In this document: one piece after another, positions 43,495 through 52,517 of the stretch | Layout of the letters: every line of letters starts with the position of its first letter | Position numbering within the stretch: position 1 is the first letter of the stretch | Source of the DNA: an uncultured Oscillospiraceae bacterium | GTDB taxonomy: Bacteria; Bacillota; Clostridia; Oscillospirales; Ruminococcaceae | Reading direction: 5' to 3' | Length of the DNA stretch: 64,000 nucleotides | Assembly (NCBI GenBank): GCA_910586535.1 | Contig: CAJUHS010000013.1 | Span: 1 to 64,000, forward strand | The notes under the pieces: model-generated | The model's database searches: none | Seen by the model: only the letters and a program-made list of their open reading frames with translations | What the model was told of the DNA's origin: nothing | Program-made: the position numbers and the translations under genes

Positions 43495-43947
43495 TTATAT
43501 CACTTTCTCCATAACATCATAGCACAAAAAATCCCCGTTGTCGGTTAGAATTTTTCGGTACTCTTTTTCCCTGTAGCCCCTCTTTATGTAAATTGATTTT
43601 GCAGGCAGTGACGAAGCCAGCCTAACCGTTTCGCTGTACCCGAAAATCATATTTTCCGCAAAGTCCATAAGCTGCCGCCCCAATCCGGAGCCTTGTCCGG
43701 ACGGTTTCACAAACAGCCTTGCTATTTCATTTTCATCTATAGTAACAGTACCGGCAAGTACTCCGTCTGACTCTAAGACATAAACCTTTCCCGCATTGAC
43801 GTCGGCGAGAATTTTTTCGGGCTTGTGGTGCTCGAGAAAGAACCGTACCGCCCCTGCGGGATAATATTTGGGGTACACCGCTTCAATTGTTTTTCTCACA
43901 AGGGCGGTGATTACATCATATTCTTTAACGTCCGCCTTGCGTATCAC
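43495..43947 (-). CDS. GNAT family N-acetyltransferase
   Basis: A 150-residue acetyltransferase. The acetyl-CoA-binding motif A is LFVKPSGQGSGLGRQLMDFA (Q/RxxGxG/A loop). It starts with GTG at 43947 behind GGAGTGAT. The substrate is unknown. It lies between the GyrI-like gene and the polyamine cluster. Confidence 0.85.
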   Translation of the reverse strand: MIRKADVKEYDVITALVRKTIEAVYPKYYPAGAVRFFLEHHKPEKILADVNAGKVYVLESDGVLAGTVTIDENEIARLFVKPSGQGSGLGRQLMDFAENMIFGYSETVRLASSLPAKSIYIKRGYREKEYRKILTDNGDFLCYDVMEKVI

Positions 43948-44010
43948 AATCTATCACTCCAATCGCCGTACTGTTTACCGCTCTGACCACTGATCGAGCC
44001 ATGCTGTCGG

Positions 44011-44406
44011 TCATATATCTGATCGGAGGTATGTGAAAAAACAACGCTTTTCCTCCGGTTTTTTCCAGCATAAAAAATACGCTTCGTTACATAAATATTG
44101 GGAAGTATTTTCCGAAACAGTGCATTTTATCCTCTCGGCTTCAAGAGCTTTCTGTGCTGCTTTTTCACAGGACAGCCCCGCAAGTCTCGCGCCGTCCTTT
44201 TCGGCATATTTTTCTATCCTTACCGAATCTGATAGATTTTTGTCCAGACCGAACATAAACACCGCGTCATACACGGCGGTTATACTTTCTATATCTCTTT
44301 TAAGACCGGCAAAGGAATTTGTCAGCAAAAGCTTCTCCCCCTCAAAAAGATCCATAAGGCGGCATGAGGAGTTATGTCTGCCCTTGAATCCCGTATAGAG
44401 AATCAT
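44011..44406 (-). CDS. Degenerate pyroglutamyl-peptidase-like protein
   Basis: A 131-residue protein that looks like peptidase C15 (Pcp) cut down from about 215 residues. It keeps ILYTGFKGRHNSS at the start, the MFGLDKNL region, and the nucleophile segment SQYLCNEAYF with the catalytic Cys. The catalytic His context (F-x-H in Pcp) reads FTYLR, with Tyr in place of His, and the catalytic Glu region is changed. It is probably not an active peptidase of the usual type. It overlaps the agmatinase gene by 4 bases (ATGA), so it is made with it. Confidence 0.6.
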   Translation of the reverse strand: MILYTGFKGRHNSSCRLMDLFEGEKLLLTNSFAGLKRDIESITAVYDAVFMFGLDKNLSDSVRIEKYAEKDGARLAGLSCEKAAQKALEAERIKCTVSENTSQYLCNEAYFLCWKKPEEKRCFFTYLRSDI

Positions 44407-45251
44407 GTTTCAAGCATAAGCAGCATTTCACGCAGAAGCTTGCACGCCAGAGCCGTAGATATACCGCTTGGGTCGTAGGGAGGCGACAGTTCGTTTATAT
44501 CCGCGCCTACGATGTTAAGCTCTTTGAGGGATAACAGCGCGTCCAGAAGCTGTCCGAAACGTACTCCCCCCGCTTCGGGAGTCCCCGTTCCCGGAAACTC
44601 GGAGGGGTCAAGAACGTCCATATCAACGGTGACATAAACGTTTTTGCCCCTGAGTTCCTCTGCCGCTTCGGTTATTCCATCAAGGGTAAGCTTGTGCATT
44701 TTCGTATGCTCCGCCGCAAAACGAAACTCCTCCCGCTCTCCGCTGCGTATACCGAACTGGTATATGTGACCGTCTCCCACAAGCTCGTGGCAGCGGCGCA
44801 TTACGCAGGCGTGGGAATTTTTCACACCCAAATAGTCGTCCCGAAGATCGGCGTGGGCATCAAACTGTATAATGTAAAGGTCGTTGTATTTTTTGTGTAC
44901 CGCCCTGACCGCTCCCAAAGTGACAAGATGCTCGCCCCCAAGCATAAAGGGACGCTTGCCGTCCGCAAGAATTTCGGCGGCAGCGTCCTCTATCTGAGCC
45001 AGAGCCATATCGGAAGAACCCATTGGAAGCTCGGGATCCCCCGCGTCAAATATTTTGCAGTCAAGCATGTCTTTGTCCTGATAGGGGGAATAGGTCTCGA
45101 TACCGTAGCTTTCCGCGCGTATCGCTCTGCTGCCGAAGCGCGTTCCGGGACGGTAGGACGTGGTGCTGTCAAAGGGTGCGCCGAAAATAACGGTTTTCGC
45201 TTCGGAGTATTCGCAGTCGCAGGCTATAAATGCGTTTCTTTCTATCTGCAT
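44403..45251 (-). CDS. speB: Agmatinase
   Basis: A 282-residue ureohydrolase that splits agmatine into putrescine and urea. The manganese-binding motifs are all present: GGEHLVTLG, FDAHADLRD, and DMDVLDPSEFPGTGTPE. The arginine decarboxylase and spermidine synthase genes lie just upstream on the same strand, which favours agmatinase over arginase. GAAAGGAAA precedes the ATG. Confidence 0.92.
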   Translation of the reverse strand: MQIERNAFIACDCEYSEAKTVIFGAPFDSTTSYRPGTRFGSRAIRAESYGIETYSPYQDKDMLDCKIFDAGDPELPMGSSDMALAQIEDAAAEILADGKRPFMLGGEHLVTLGAVRAVHKKYNDLYIIQFDAHADLRDDYLGVKNSHACVMRRCHELVGDGHIYQFGIRSGEREEFRFAAEHTKMHKLTLDGITEAAEELRGKNVYVTVDMDVLDPSEFPGTGTPEAGGVRFGQLLDALLSLKELNIVGADINELSPPYDPSGISTALACKLLREMLLMLET

Positions 45252-45384
45252 AATAATGTTTCCTTTCGGTATTTGGTTAGCGGTTCAAATTTTTGCAGGG
45301 ACAGGTTTTTCTCCGCCCGTTAAACGCGTAAACCGGGGCGTTTCGCAGGCATAGAGCCCCGTCCCATGCAAAACGCATATTGTA

Positions 45385-46230
45385 TCAAACGCTTTCCAAT
45401 AATTCCTTTACATAATTGGGTATAGCAAAGCAGCCCTTGTGAAGATCGGTGTTGTAGTACCGCGTTTTCAGTCCCGAAGCGTTCCATTTTTCAATATCGG
45501 GCGAAAGGGGATCCACAGACTTTGAAGCAAAGCCGAAAAGCCAGTGTCCCGAAGGGTATGTGGGTATATGCGCCTGATAGACCCTGCAAATGTCAAAAAA
45601 CTCGCGGATACGTCTGTGCGCCCGCTGCATGGCTTTCGCGTCGTCGGAGTAATAAGGGCTTTCGTGCTGGTTGACGAGAATGCCGTCCGCAGTAAGAGCG
45701 TTGAAGCAGTTGCCGTAAAACTCGCTGGTGAAAAGCCCCTCGCCGGGACCAAACGGGTCGGTGCTGTCCACGATAATAAGGTCGTACTCGTTCTCGTGCC
45801 TGCGGACAAATCTCAGTCCGTCGTCGTAAAAAATATGCACCCTTGAGTCATCCAAACAGCAGGCTGTTTTAGGGAGATACTGCTTGCATACTTCCACCAC
45901 CCGCTCGTCTATTTCAACCATGTCGATATTGTCAAGGCTCTCATAGCGGGTCAGCTCACGGACAGTTCCGCCGTCTCCCGCGCCTATTACAAGGACGTTT
46001 TTGATACCCGGATTTGAAGCCATAGCCACGTGTGTTATCATCTCGTGGTAGATGAACTCGTCCTTTTCGGTAAGCATCATTATACCGTCCAGAGTCAGGA
46101 ATCTGCCGAATTCTTCGCTCTCAAAAACATCGATTCTCTGGTATTCGCTCTGCTCCGAGTGAATCTGCTTATCCACTCTTATGGACATCTTAACGTCGGG
46201 GGTGTGCAGTTCGCTGAACCATAATTCCAT
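45385..46230 (-). CDS. speE: Spermidine synthase
   Basis: A 281-residue aminopropyltransferase. The decarboxylated-SAM site is VLVIGAGDGGTVRELTRY and VEIDERVVEVC; the catalytic Asp is in VDSTDPFGPGEGLFT. It transfers an aminopropyl group to putrescine from agmatinase. The ATG at 46230 is the start, with AAGGAT about 8 bases upstream (the frame's first codon is a TTG). Confidence 0.93.
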   Translation of the reverse strand: MELWFSELHTPDVKMSIRVDKQIHSEQSEYQRIDVFESEEFGRFLTLDGIMMLTEKDEFIYHEMITHVAMASNPGIKNVLVIGAGDGGTVRELTRYESLDNIDMVEIDERVVEVCKQYLPKTACCLDDSRVHIFYDDGLRFVRRHENEYDLIIVDSTDPFGPGEGLFTSEFYGNCFNALTADGILVNQHESPYYSDDAKAMQRAHRRIREFFDICRVYQAHIPTYPSGHWLFGFASKSVDPLSPDIEKWNASGLKTRYYNTDLHKGCFAIPNYVKELLESV

Positions 46231-46497
46231 CAAAAAAATCCTTTCTATCGTTTAGTCGGGTAACGGCACAGAGGTTTGTACAGTTACCGAGTAAGTTTTA
46301 CTCTTGCCGGTAAAGTTGCCGGCGGCATGGGTAAAGGCTCAGCCTTTTCTGTAAACCTTGCTTTTATCAATATATTCGGGATTCACGAAAAATTTTATCA
46401 GCATCGGGCATCTCGGCGAAAAACAGCCTGGCGTTAAAATATCCGGTCTCAAGCTAATATTTCTTTTACGAAGCGTTTTCCGCCTCCAAAGTCAGGG

Positions 46498-46755
46498 CTA
46501 CAGCTCCGAGGAATCCAGCTTGTCTGAGTTAAGCTCGGCGCGGTTGTTCGCATAGAACACATACAGGCTTATAAAGGCGGTCACAGCCCATACTCCCGCA
46601 GCGGCAAAGGACGTTGCAATAACCTTTATTTCCCCGCCGCGCGAAACGGAAAGTATGCCTGCCACCGTCATAATAGCGGCAAATCCCGCAGCGATAAGTC
46701 CGTAATAAAGATAGGACGCACACTTCATACGCTTTGATTCATAATATTCTTTCAT
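46498..46755 (-). CDS. Small two-helix membrane protein in the polyamine cluster
   Basis: An 85-residue protein with two membrane helices (about 12-36 and 46-70) and a charged tail. A GGGAGAG site precedes the ATG, and the gene is 16 bases after speA. No family is recognised. Its place in the cluster hints at polyamine handling, but this is inference from position only. Confidence 0.65.
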   Translation of the reverse strand: MKEYYESKRMKCASYLYYGLIAAGFAAIMTVAGILSVSRGGEIKVIATSFAAAGVWAVTAFISLYVFYANNRAELNSDKLDSSEL

Positions 46756-46771
46756 TAAAATCTCTCCCGTA

Positions 46772-48229
46772 TCAGTTCAGTACTTTTATTTTTTCGATAT
46801 TCATATCCTCTGTGCCCGTCATCACACAGCCCCGCTCCTTGGAGTATCTGATGTGATCGAGTATCTCCGACGTTATCATTTCTCCCGGCGCAAGCACAGG
46901 TATTCCGGGAGGATAGCACATAACGAACTCGCCGCTTATCTTCCCTGCGCTTTCAGTTATCGGCACGGAGGTCTGCTTTCCGTAAAAAGCCGCCTGGGGA
47001 GAAAGCTCCACCTGCGGAGTGATATACTCGGCGCTGAGCATTCCCGTCTTGTCCCGTGAAAACCTACGCTTTATTTCCGCAAGAGCGGATACGAGACGTT
47101 CAATGTCCTTCCACATATCTCCCGCCGACACATAAGCCAGAATATTTCCTATGTCGCCAAATTCTATCTGTATATCGTAATAGTCCCTCAGGCAGTCGTA
47201 TACCTCGATACCTGCAAGGCCGATGTCCCTGGTATGTACCGAAAGCTTTGTTCTGTCGAAGTCATAGATATCCCTGCCGTTGATAAGCTCGTCCGCAAAG
47301 GCGTAATAGCCGCCTATCCTGCCGATCTCCTCACGGGCGTACGCCGCCGTGTCGATAACCTTTCCGATAATTTTTTTACCGTCAAGGGCAAGACTTCTGC
47401 GGGAAATGTCAAGCGAGGAAAGCAGCAGATACGATCCGCTGGTAGTCTGGGTAAGATTTATCACTGCGCGGGTACGGCCCTCTGTAACGCCGAATTTCTC
47501 CCCGCTTTTTCCGATAAGAAGAAAACTGCTCTGGGTAAGAGAACCGCCTGATTTGTGCATGGAAATAGCAGCCATATCCGCTCCCGCAGCCATAGCCGAT
47601 ACGGGAAGTCCCTCGCCGAAATAGAAATGAGTGCCGTGAGCTTCGTCAACAATAACAGCCATTCCGTGAGCATGAGCCGTGTCCGTTATCCTTTTCAGAT
47701 CGGAGCAGATCCCGTAATAAGTGGGATTATTCACAAAAACGGCTTTGGCTTCGGGATTCTCCAGAATGGCTTTTTCCACGTCCTCCGCGCTCATGCCGAG
47801 GGGTATGCCAAGACGCTCGTTCACGCCGGGGTTAACGTACACAGGCACAGCTCCGCTTAAAATAAGCGCGTTTATTGCGCTTCTGTGGACATTGCGGGGC
47901 ATGATTATTTTTTCCCCTGCGCTGCATACCGACATGACCATGGACTGCACCGCAGAGGTAGTTCCTCCCACCATAAAAAAGCAGTAAGCCGCTCCGAACG
48001 CCTCTGCCGCCAGTTCCTCGGATTCCTTGATGACCGAGGTGGGGTGACAGAGATTATCCAGCGGCTTCATAGAGTTTACATCTACTGCAAGACAATCCTT
48101 TCCAAGAAATCGGGTAAGCTCGGGATTTCCTTTCCCGTGCTTGTGTCCGGGAACGTCAAAGGGAACGACCCTTGCGTCCCGGTATCTCATAAGCGCCTCG
48201 TAAACAGGCGCTTTGTGCTGATCCAACAT
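46772..48229 (-). CDS. speA: Orn/Lys/Arg decarboxylase family protein, probable arginine decarboxylase
   Basis: A 485-residue PLP enzyme of the aspartate-aminotransferase-fold decarboxylases, the short Bacillus SpeA type. It starts VPFDVPGHKHGKG; the PLP-binding region has DEAHGTH (195-201) and the Schiff-base lysine K226 in ISMHKSGGS. The neighbouring agmatinase, which needs agmatine, makes arginine the likely substrate; lysine or ornithine cannot be excluded by sequence alone. AAAGGATAAGGAT precedes the ATG. Confidence 0.88.
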   Translation of the reverse strand: MLDQHKAPVYEALMRYRDARVVPFDVPGHKHGKGNPELTRFLGKDCLAVDVNSMKPLDNLCHPTSVIKESEELAAEAFGAAYCFFMVGGTTSAVQSMVMSVCSAGEKIIMPRNVHRSAINALILSGAVPVYVNPGVNERLGIPLGMSAEDVEKAILENPEAKAVFVNNPTYYGICSDLKRITDTAHAHGMAVIVDEAHGTHFYFGEGLPVSAMAAGADMAAISMHKSGGSLTQSSFLLIGKSGEKFGVTEGRTRAVINLTQTTSGSYLLLSSLDISRRSLALDGKKIIGKVIDTAAYAREEIGRIGGYYAFADELINGRDIYDFDRTKLSVHTRDIGLAGIEVYDCLRDYYDIQIEFGDIGNILAYVSAGDMWKDIERLVSALAEIKRRFSRDKTGMLSAEYITPQVELSPQAAFYGKQTSVPITESAGKISGEFVMCYPPGIPVLAPGEMITSEILDHIRYSKERGCVMTGTEDMNIEKIKVLN

Positions 48230-48276
48230 ATCCTTATCCTTTCGCTGACATACATATATTCAGAGCAGATGAAACT

Positions 48277-48627
48277 CTATTCAGCGCTCATATCCGCGAT
48301 CCATTCGTTTCTTCCAGACTGGTATTCGTAAAAGATCTTTCCGTCAAAGGAGACCGCATACATTCCCAAAAGCCTGTCGGCGTTTTCACCCGACTTTGTC
48401 CTCCATGAAAAAACGTACACCTTTTCATCCTCTATGACCATTATATCGCTTTCTGACAGAAAATCCTCACCGCCGAAGCCCTTATTTTCAAGATAAGCGA
48501 TCATCATGCTTTCAGCCTCGTCAACGGAAATATCGTCATCTCCGGAAGTTTTTCCGCATGCCGAAAAACTTACCATTGCCAGACAAACCGTCAATACCCA
48601 AAAAATTTTAAACGCTGTTTCTTTCAT
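48277..48627 (-). CDS. Small lipoprotein in the polyamine cluster
   Basis: A 116-residue lipoprotein: signal with lipobox SFSAC (Cys at about 24), then an acidic domain (VDEAESMMIAYLENKGF, VYVFSWRTKSGENADRLLG). It lies between speD and speA on the same strand with a good GAGAGGTG site. Function unknown; a surface role linked to polyamines is only a guess from position. Confidence 0.7.
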   Translation of the reverse strand: MKETAFKIFWVLTVCLAMVSFSACGKTSGDDDISVDEAESMMIAYLENKGFGGEDFLSESDIMVIEDEKVYVFSWRTKSGENADRLLGMYAVSFDGKIFYEYQSGRNEWIADMSAE

Positions 48628-48677
48628 AATGCGACACCTCTCATAAAATCTTAATGAAAAACCGCCGTATCTTTGTA

Positions 48678-49490
48678 TCAGTAAATATTCATTCCGCTGA
48701 ATATCTCTATCATCTCCCGCCTGAGCGAATCGTTTATCGCCAGGCGCGTCTTGGGAGCAAGTTCGTAGGTATCGGTATTGAAAAGATAGTTCTGTAAAAA
48801 TATTTCCTTTATCATCATTTTTGTGTGGAAAATATTGGACTGATAAACGTTAACGTCAACTGCGTCGTACCGTTCAAGGGTATCCTTTGCGATGTAGTCC
48901 TGAATTGATGTTATATCGTGGTCTATGAAAAGCTTTTTTCCGTGTTCATCGCGGGTAAAGCCTCTGACGCGGTAGTCTATTGTAATAATATCGGAATCAA
49001 AGCTGCCGATAAGGTAGTCCAGAGATTTCAGCGGAGTTATCTTTCCGCAGGTGGCAACGTCTATGTCCACGCGGAACGTGGTTATTTCGTTGTCGGGGTG
49101 AAATTCCGGGTAGGTGTGTACCGTAAGATGGCTTTTATCCAGATGTCCCGCAATGCTCTGCTTCTCCGCAGGAACTATCCTCATATTGCAGGACTCGTCT
49201 ATATCCTCGGCGTCCAGGTGGTCTTCAGAGACCAGCAGCGTAGCGGAGGCGCCCTGAGGCTCGTAATCCTGCTTGGAAATATTCAGCACGTGCGCCCCGA
49301 TCATTTCCGTAACGTCGCAGAGTATCTTGGTCAGACGGTCAGAGTTGTACTGCTCGTCGATATACTTTATATAGTCTCTCTGCTCTCTCTCGCTTTTGGC
49401 GTAGCAGATATCGTAGATATTAAAGCTGAGAGTTTTCGTCAGATTATTAAACCCGTAAAGCTTGAGCTTGTTGTTCAACCCTATCCTCAC
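48678..49490 (-). CDS. speD: S-adenosylmethionine decarboxylase
   Basis: A 270-residue proenzyme of the E. coli (class 1A) type. It cuts itself to create a pyruvoyl cofactor and makes the aminopropyl donor for SpeE. The start KLKLYGFNNLTKTLSF and the cleavage site DKSHLTVHTYPE (pyruvoyl Ser120) are clear. It starts with GTG at 49490; GGAAGG is only 3 bases away, so the true start might be slightly downstream. First gene of the polyamine cluster. Confidence 0.93.
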   Translation of the reverse strand: MRIGLNNKLKLYGFNNLTKTLSFNIYDICYAKSEREQRDYIKYIDEQYNSDRLTKILCDVTEMIGAHVLNISKQDYEPQGASATLLVSEDHLDAEDIDESCNMRIVPAEKQSIAGHLDKSHLTVHTYPEFHPDNEITTFRVDIDVATCGKITPLKSLDYLIGSFDSDIITIDYRVRGFTRDEHGKKLFIDHDITSIQDYIAKDTLERYDAVDVNVYQSNIFHTKMMIKEIFLQNYLFNTDTYELAPKTRLAINDSLRREMIEIFSGMNIY

Positions 49491-49559
49491 GTTCCTTCCC
49501 TATCAGAAATCAGAGCCGGGAGCGCCGGGCGCAAAAGCCTTTGTCCCCCTGTCCTCTAA

Positions 49560-49588
49560 AGAATACGCTAAAATCCGCGAAATGTCAA
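49560..49588 (-). promoter_or_regulatory. Promoter of speD
   Basis: Minus-strand TTGACA (49583-49588), 17 bases, TATTCT (49560-49565); speD starts at 49490. Confidence 0.8.
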
Positions 49589-49681
49589 TAGATTTACGCA
49601 AATTTCTTTACAGTATATTTGAAATCTTTCAAATTCCCGCAAATGCTCGCAAAAGCTCGCGTATCCTCAATGCGGTAAATT

Positions 49682-50641
49682 TTACCTTTTCTTGGCGTAC
49701 CAGCGTTTTACAACGTCCTCCGCCTTTTTGCCGACTATTGAGAATCCCATTTCAGGGCTGTTTTTAGGCAGTCTTGTGTACCAGTCCCACCAGAAGAAGC
49801 CGCCGAACCAAGGCTCGTCCCACATAACGGTCATGCAGGACTCGTAGAAATTTGCCTGCTCGTCCTCGTCGTAGGGAAATTCCTTATGGCTGAAATCGTA
49901 GGGCATCATAGCGCAGCCCTTTGCGCTTCGGCAGCCGATCTCCATAAAGATCACCTGTTTTCCTCCGTTCAGGCGTGAAAGCTCCGCAAGCTTTTCCTTT
50001 TGCTTTTCCCATTCGGCGCACATATTAGCCATACTGTCTCCGGGAACTTTTCCCACGCCGTAGTATGCGGACGTGCCGATATAGTCAAGAGCGTCCCACC
50101 ACTTAACGCCGAACTCCTTGCCGTGGTTGGTGTTATAGACCAGCGGGCCGTGATAGAGCTTCCGCACCTCGGCTATAGCGCTGCGCCAGTATTCCTCCTT
50201 AGCCTCGGTACCCAGCATTTCGCAGCCCACGCAGAACATCTCGCAGCCGGTATCTTCGGCTATTTCTGCGTAGTGGCACAGAAATGCGGTGTAGCTTTCA
50301 AACCATTCTTTCCAGTAATCCTTGTCGCCTATCTCACGTTCGGGGAAAGCTATATTTGCCCTCCACACACCGTCCGCGCAGTTCACCATAGGCTTCATGC
50401 ACACCTTTAAGCCGAGAGCGTGAAGCTTTTCCACAGCGGCTGTAATATCCTTGTCCGTTACGGTATAGCGGTAATCGGGACGTATCAGCGTGGAACTGAA
50501 GCTGTCCTGCAAAACCGTAAAGGCAAGAGCGGTCCAGTCCCCGCCCAGAGCGGCAAGACGCTCCATTGAAGCCGCCGCTTCGGGGGTGCGGTACGCGCCT
50601 TTTCTGCCGTCGAAGCCGTAAGTAAAGCCTTTAATGAACAT
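49682..50641 (-). CDS. GH113 family beta-mannanase-like glycosidase
   Basis: A 319-residue TIM-barrel hydrolase without a signal peptide, so it acts inside the cell on imported oligosaccharides. The acid/base is E141 in FCVGCEM and the nucleophile E234 in VIFMEIGC, spaced as in GH113 mannanases. WWDALDYIGTSAYYGV and GGFFWWDWYTRLP are other barrel motifs. AGGAGGCAG precedes the ATG. Confidence 0.82.
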   Translation of the reverse strand: MFIKGFTYGFDGRKGAYRTPEAAASMERLAALGGDWTALAFTVLQDSFSSTLIRPDYRYTVTDKDITAAVEKLHALGLKVCMKPMVNCADGVWRANIAFPEREIGDKDYWKEWFESYTAFLCHYAEIAEDTGCEMFCVGCEMLGTEAKEEYWRSAIAEVRKLYHGPLVYNTNHGKEFGVKWWDALDYIGTSAYYGVGKVPGDSMANMCAEWEKQKEKLAELSRLNGGKQVIFMEIGCRSAKGCAMMPYDFSHKEFPYDEDEQANFYESCMTVMWDEPWFGGFFWWDWYTRLPKNSPEMGFSIVGKKAEDVVKRWYAKKR

Positions 50642-50695
50642 TTTTCTGCCTCCTATAATTATGTGTTTTTTGTAACACTATAATAAAATCTGCCC

Positions 50696-50711
50696 GCCCC
50701 CTTGAGGGGGC
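50696..50711. other. GC-rich hairpin between GH113 and the ABC exporter
   Basis: GCCCCC-TTGA-GGGGGC, 6-bp perfect stem, no T run. It may weakly end the exporter transcript or stabilise its 3' end. Confidence 0.4.
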
Positions 50712-50753
50712 ATTGCTATCTAATAATTCAAGCAAATCTGCGTAGGGAGCGAC

Positions 50754-52517
50754 TTAACCCGCGGGGGTTCCATGATCAAACTGAGAATTGTAAAGGTTAG
50801 CATAGAACCCGCCCTTTTCAAGCAGGGACTCATGATTACCCTGCTCGATGATGTTTCCGTCCTTCATAACAAGGATAACGTCCGCGTCCCGTATGGTGGA
50901 CAGTCGGTGGGCGATTATAAAGCTGGTCTTGCCTTTCATAAGCTTGGCAAACGCGCTTTGTATCTTTTGCTCGGTACGTGTATCAATGCTTGACGTAGCT
51001 TCGTCCAGAATAAGCATGGGGGGATTTGTCAGCATTACTCTGCATATGCAGAGAAGCTGTTTCTGTCCCTGTGAAAGGTTGCCTCCGTCCTCTGATACCA
51101 TTGTGTCGTAGCCCTCGGGCATACGCCTTATAAAGCTGTGGCAGTGGCACATTTTCGCCGCCGCAATAATTTCTTCCTCGGTGGCGTCGGGCTTACCGTA
51201 GGCTATATTCTCGCGGATAGTACCGGTATAGATCCATGTGTCCTGCAAAACCATTCCGTACATGGCGCGAAGCTCGCTCCTGCGCATATTGCGGATATCC
51301 TCTCCGCCCACCTCTATGGCGCCATCGCGCACATCGTAGAATCTCATGAGCAGGTTTATAAGGGTGGTCTTTCCGCAGCCCGTGGGACCGACTATCGCAG
51401 CCCGCTGACCTTTTTTTACCGACACGGTTACGTTCTCAAGAAGCTTTTGTTCCGGCTTGTAGGAGAACGTCACGTTCTTTATTTCCACGTTTCCGTCCGC
51501 AACTGCGGGAGCGGGAGGCTCTTTTTCGGGGACTTCCTCCGTCTCGTCAAGAACGGCAAAAACACGTCTTGCGGAAGCGAAAGCCGCCTGCAATTCGGTA
51601 ATAACTCCCGTTATTTCATTGAACGGCTTTGTATACTGGTTGGCATAGCTGAGGAACGCGGATATCTGTCCCACCGACATTGGACCTCCGCTTATTACGG
51701 ATATCGCGCCGAAAATTCCTGCGGCGGCGTATACGATACCGTTTACAAAGCGGGTGCAGGGATTTGTCAGCGCGGAATAAAACTGCGCCAGTACTCCGCA
51801 CTTGTAAAGCCTGCCGTTTATCTCCTCAAATCGTTCCTGCGCTCTGTCCTCGTATGAGAACGCCTTGACTATCTTCTGACCGCCGACCAGTTCCTCGATA
51901 CAGCCGCTGAGCTCTCCGCGTACTGCGGACTGCTCGCGGAATTTATCATGGCAGAGCTTTGTGATAAACGCCGCCACAAACAGGGACAAGGGCGTTATAA
52001 AAATTACAACAAGAGCAATTTTGACGTTGATACGGAGCATAAAGGCTATTGTACCGAAAATAGTTACTATACCTGTCAGGAACTGTGAAAAGCATTGGAG
52101 CATACCGTCGGAAACGGTCTCGATATCAACGGACATACGCGCGATAATATCTCCCCTCGAGGTGCTGTCGATGTAGTTCAGGGGAACATTGTTCAGCTTT
52201 TCGTAAAGTTCGCAGCGCATATCGCTTACGGCTCTGTAGGTTATCTTGTAGGTACAGTAGGACATCACCCAGCTGAACACCGCCGAAAGCGCAACGGTAA
52301 CGGCTATCATCAGCACATAATGCTTTACGCCGTCAAAATTAACGTTGTTTTTGCTTATGATATAGTCAATGCCCCGTCCTACCAAAACAGGCGTATAGAG
52401 TGAGAGCAAAACGCTTACCACCGCCGCTATGACCGCAGGCGCAACCAGCGCGGCACATGGCTTTGTGTATCTTAATATCCTTCCGATAACCGGCTTTTTG
52501 TTTTTTGTCTTAGCCAT
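50754..52517 (-). CDS. ABC exporter half-transporter, subunit 2
   Basis: A 587-residue fusion of six membrane helices (about 20-320) and an ATPase: Walker A GPTGCGKTT, signature LSQGQKQLL, Walker B MLILDEATSSID, switch His IIAHRLST. The ATG at 52517 is favoured by GGTGGTGAG and overlaps the stop of the previous gene by 8 bases. The pair forms a heterodimeric exporter of the LmrCD/BmrCD sort. The substrate is unknown. Confidence 0.9.
   Translation of the reverse strand: MAKTKNKKPVIGRILRYTKPCAALVAPAVIAAVVSVLLSLYTPVLVGRGIDYIISKNNVNFDGVKHYVLMIAVTVALSAVFSWVMSYCTYKITYRAVSDMRCELYEKLNNVPLNYIDSTSRGDIIARMSVDIETVSDGMLQCFSQFLTGIVTIFGTIAFMLRINVKIALVVIFITPLSLFVAAFITKLCHDKFREQSAVRGELSGCIEELVGGQKIVKAFSYEDRAQERFEEINGRLYKCGVLAQFYSALTNPCTRFVNGIVYAAAGIFGAISVISGGPMSVGQISAFLSYANQYTKPFNEITGVITELQAAFASARRVFAVLDETEEVPEKEPPAPAVADGNVEIKNVTFSYKPEQKLLENVTVSVKKGQRAAIVGPTGCGKTTLINLLMRFYDVRDGAIEVGGEDIRNMRRSELRAMYGMVLQDTWIYTGTIRENIAYGKPDATEEEIIAAAKMCHCHSFIRRMPEGYDTMVSEDGGNLSQGQKQLLCICRVMLTNPPMLILDEATSSIDTRTEQKIQSAFAKLMKGKTSFIIAHRLSTIRDADVILVMKDGNIIEQGNHESLLEKGGFYANLYNSQFDHGTPAG

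Noticed and set aside
46290..46420. Short frame with GGMGKGSAFSVNLA, like a ParA/Mrp Walker motif, in the spacer before speE
   Set aside because: Only about 40 codons, no second motif, no ribosome binding site; could be chance or very old debris.
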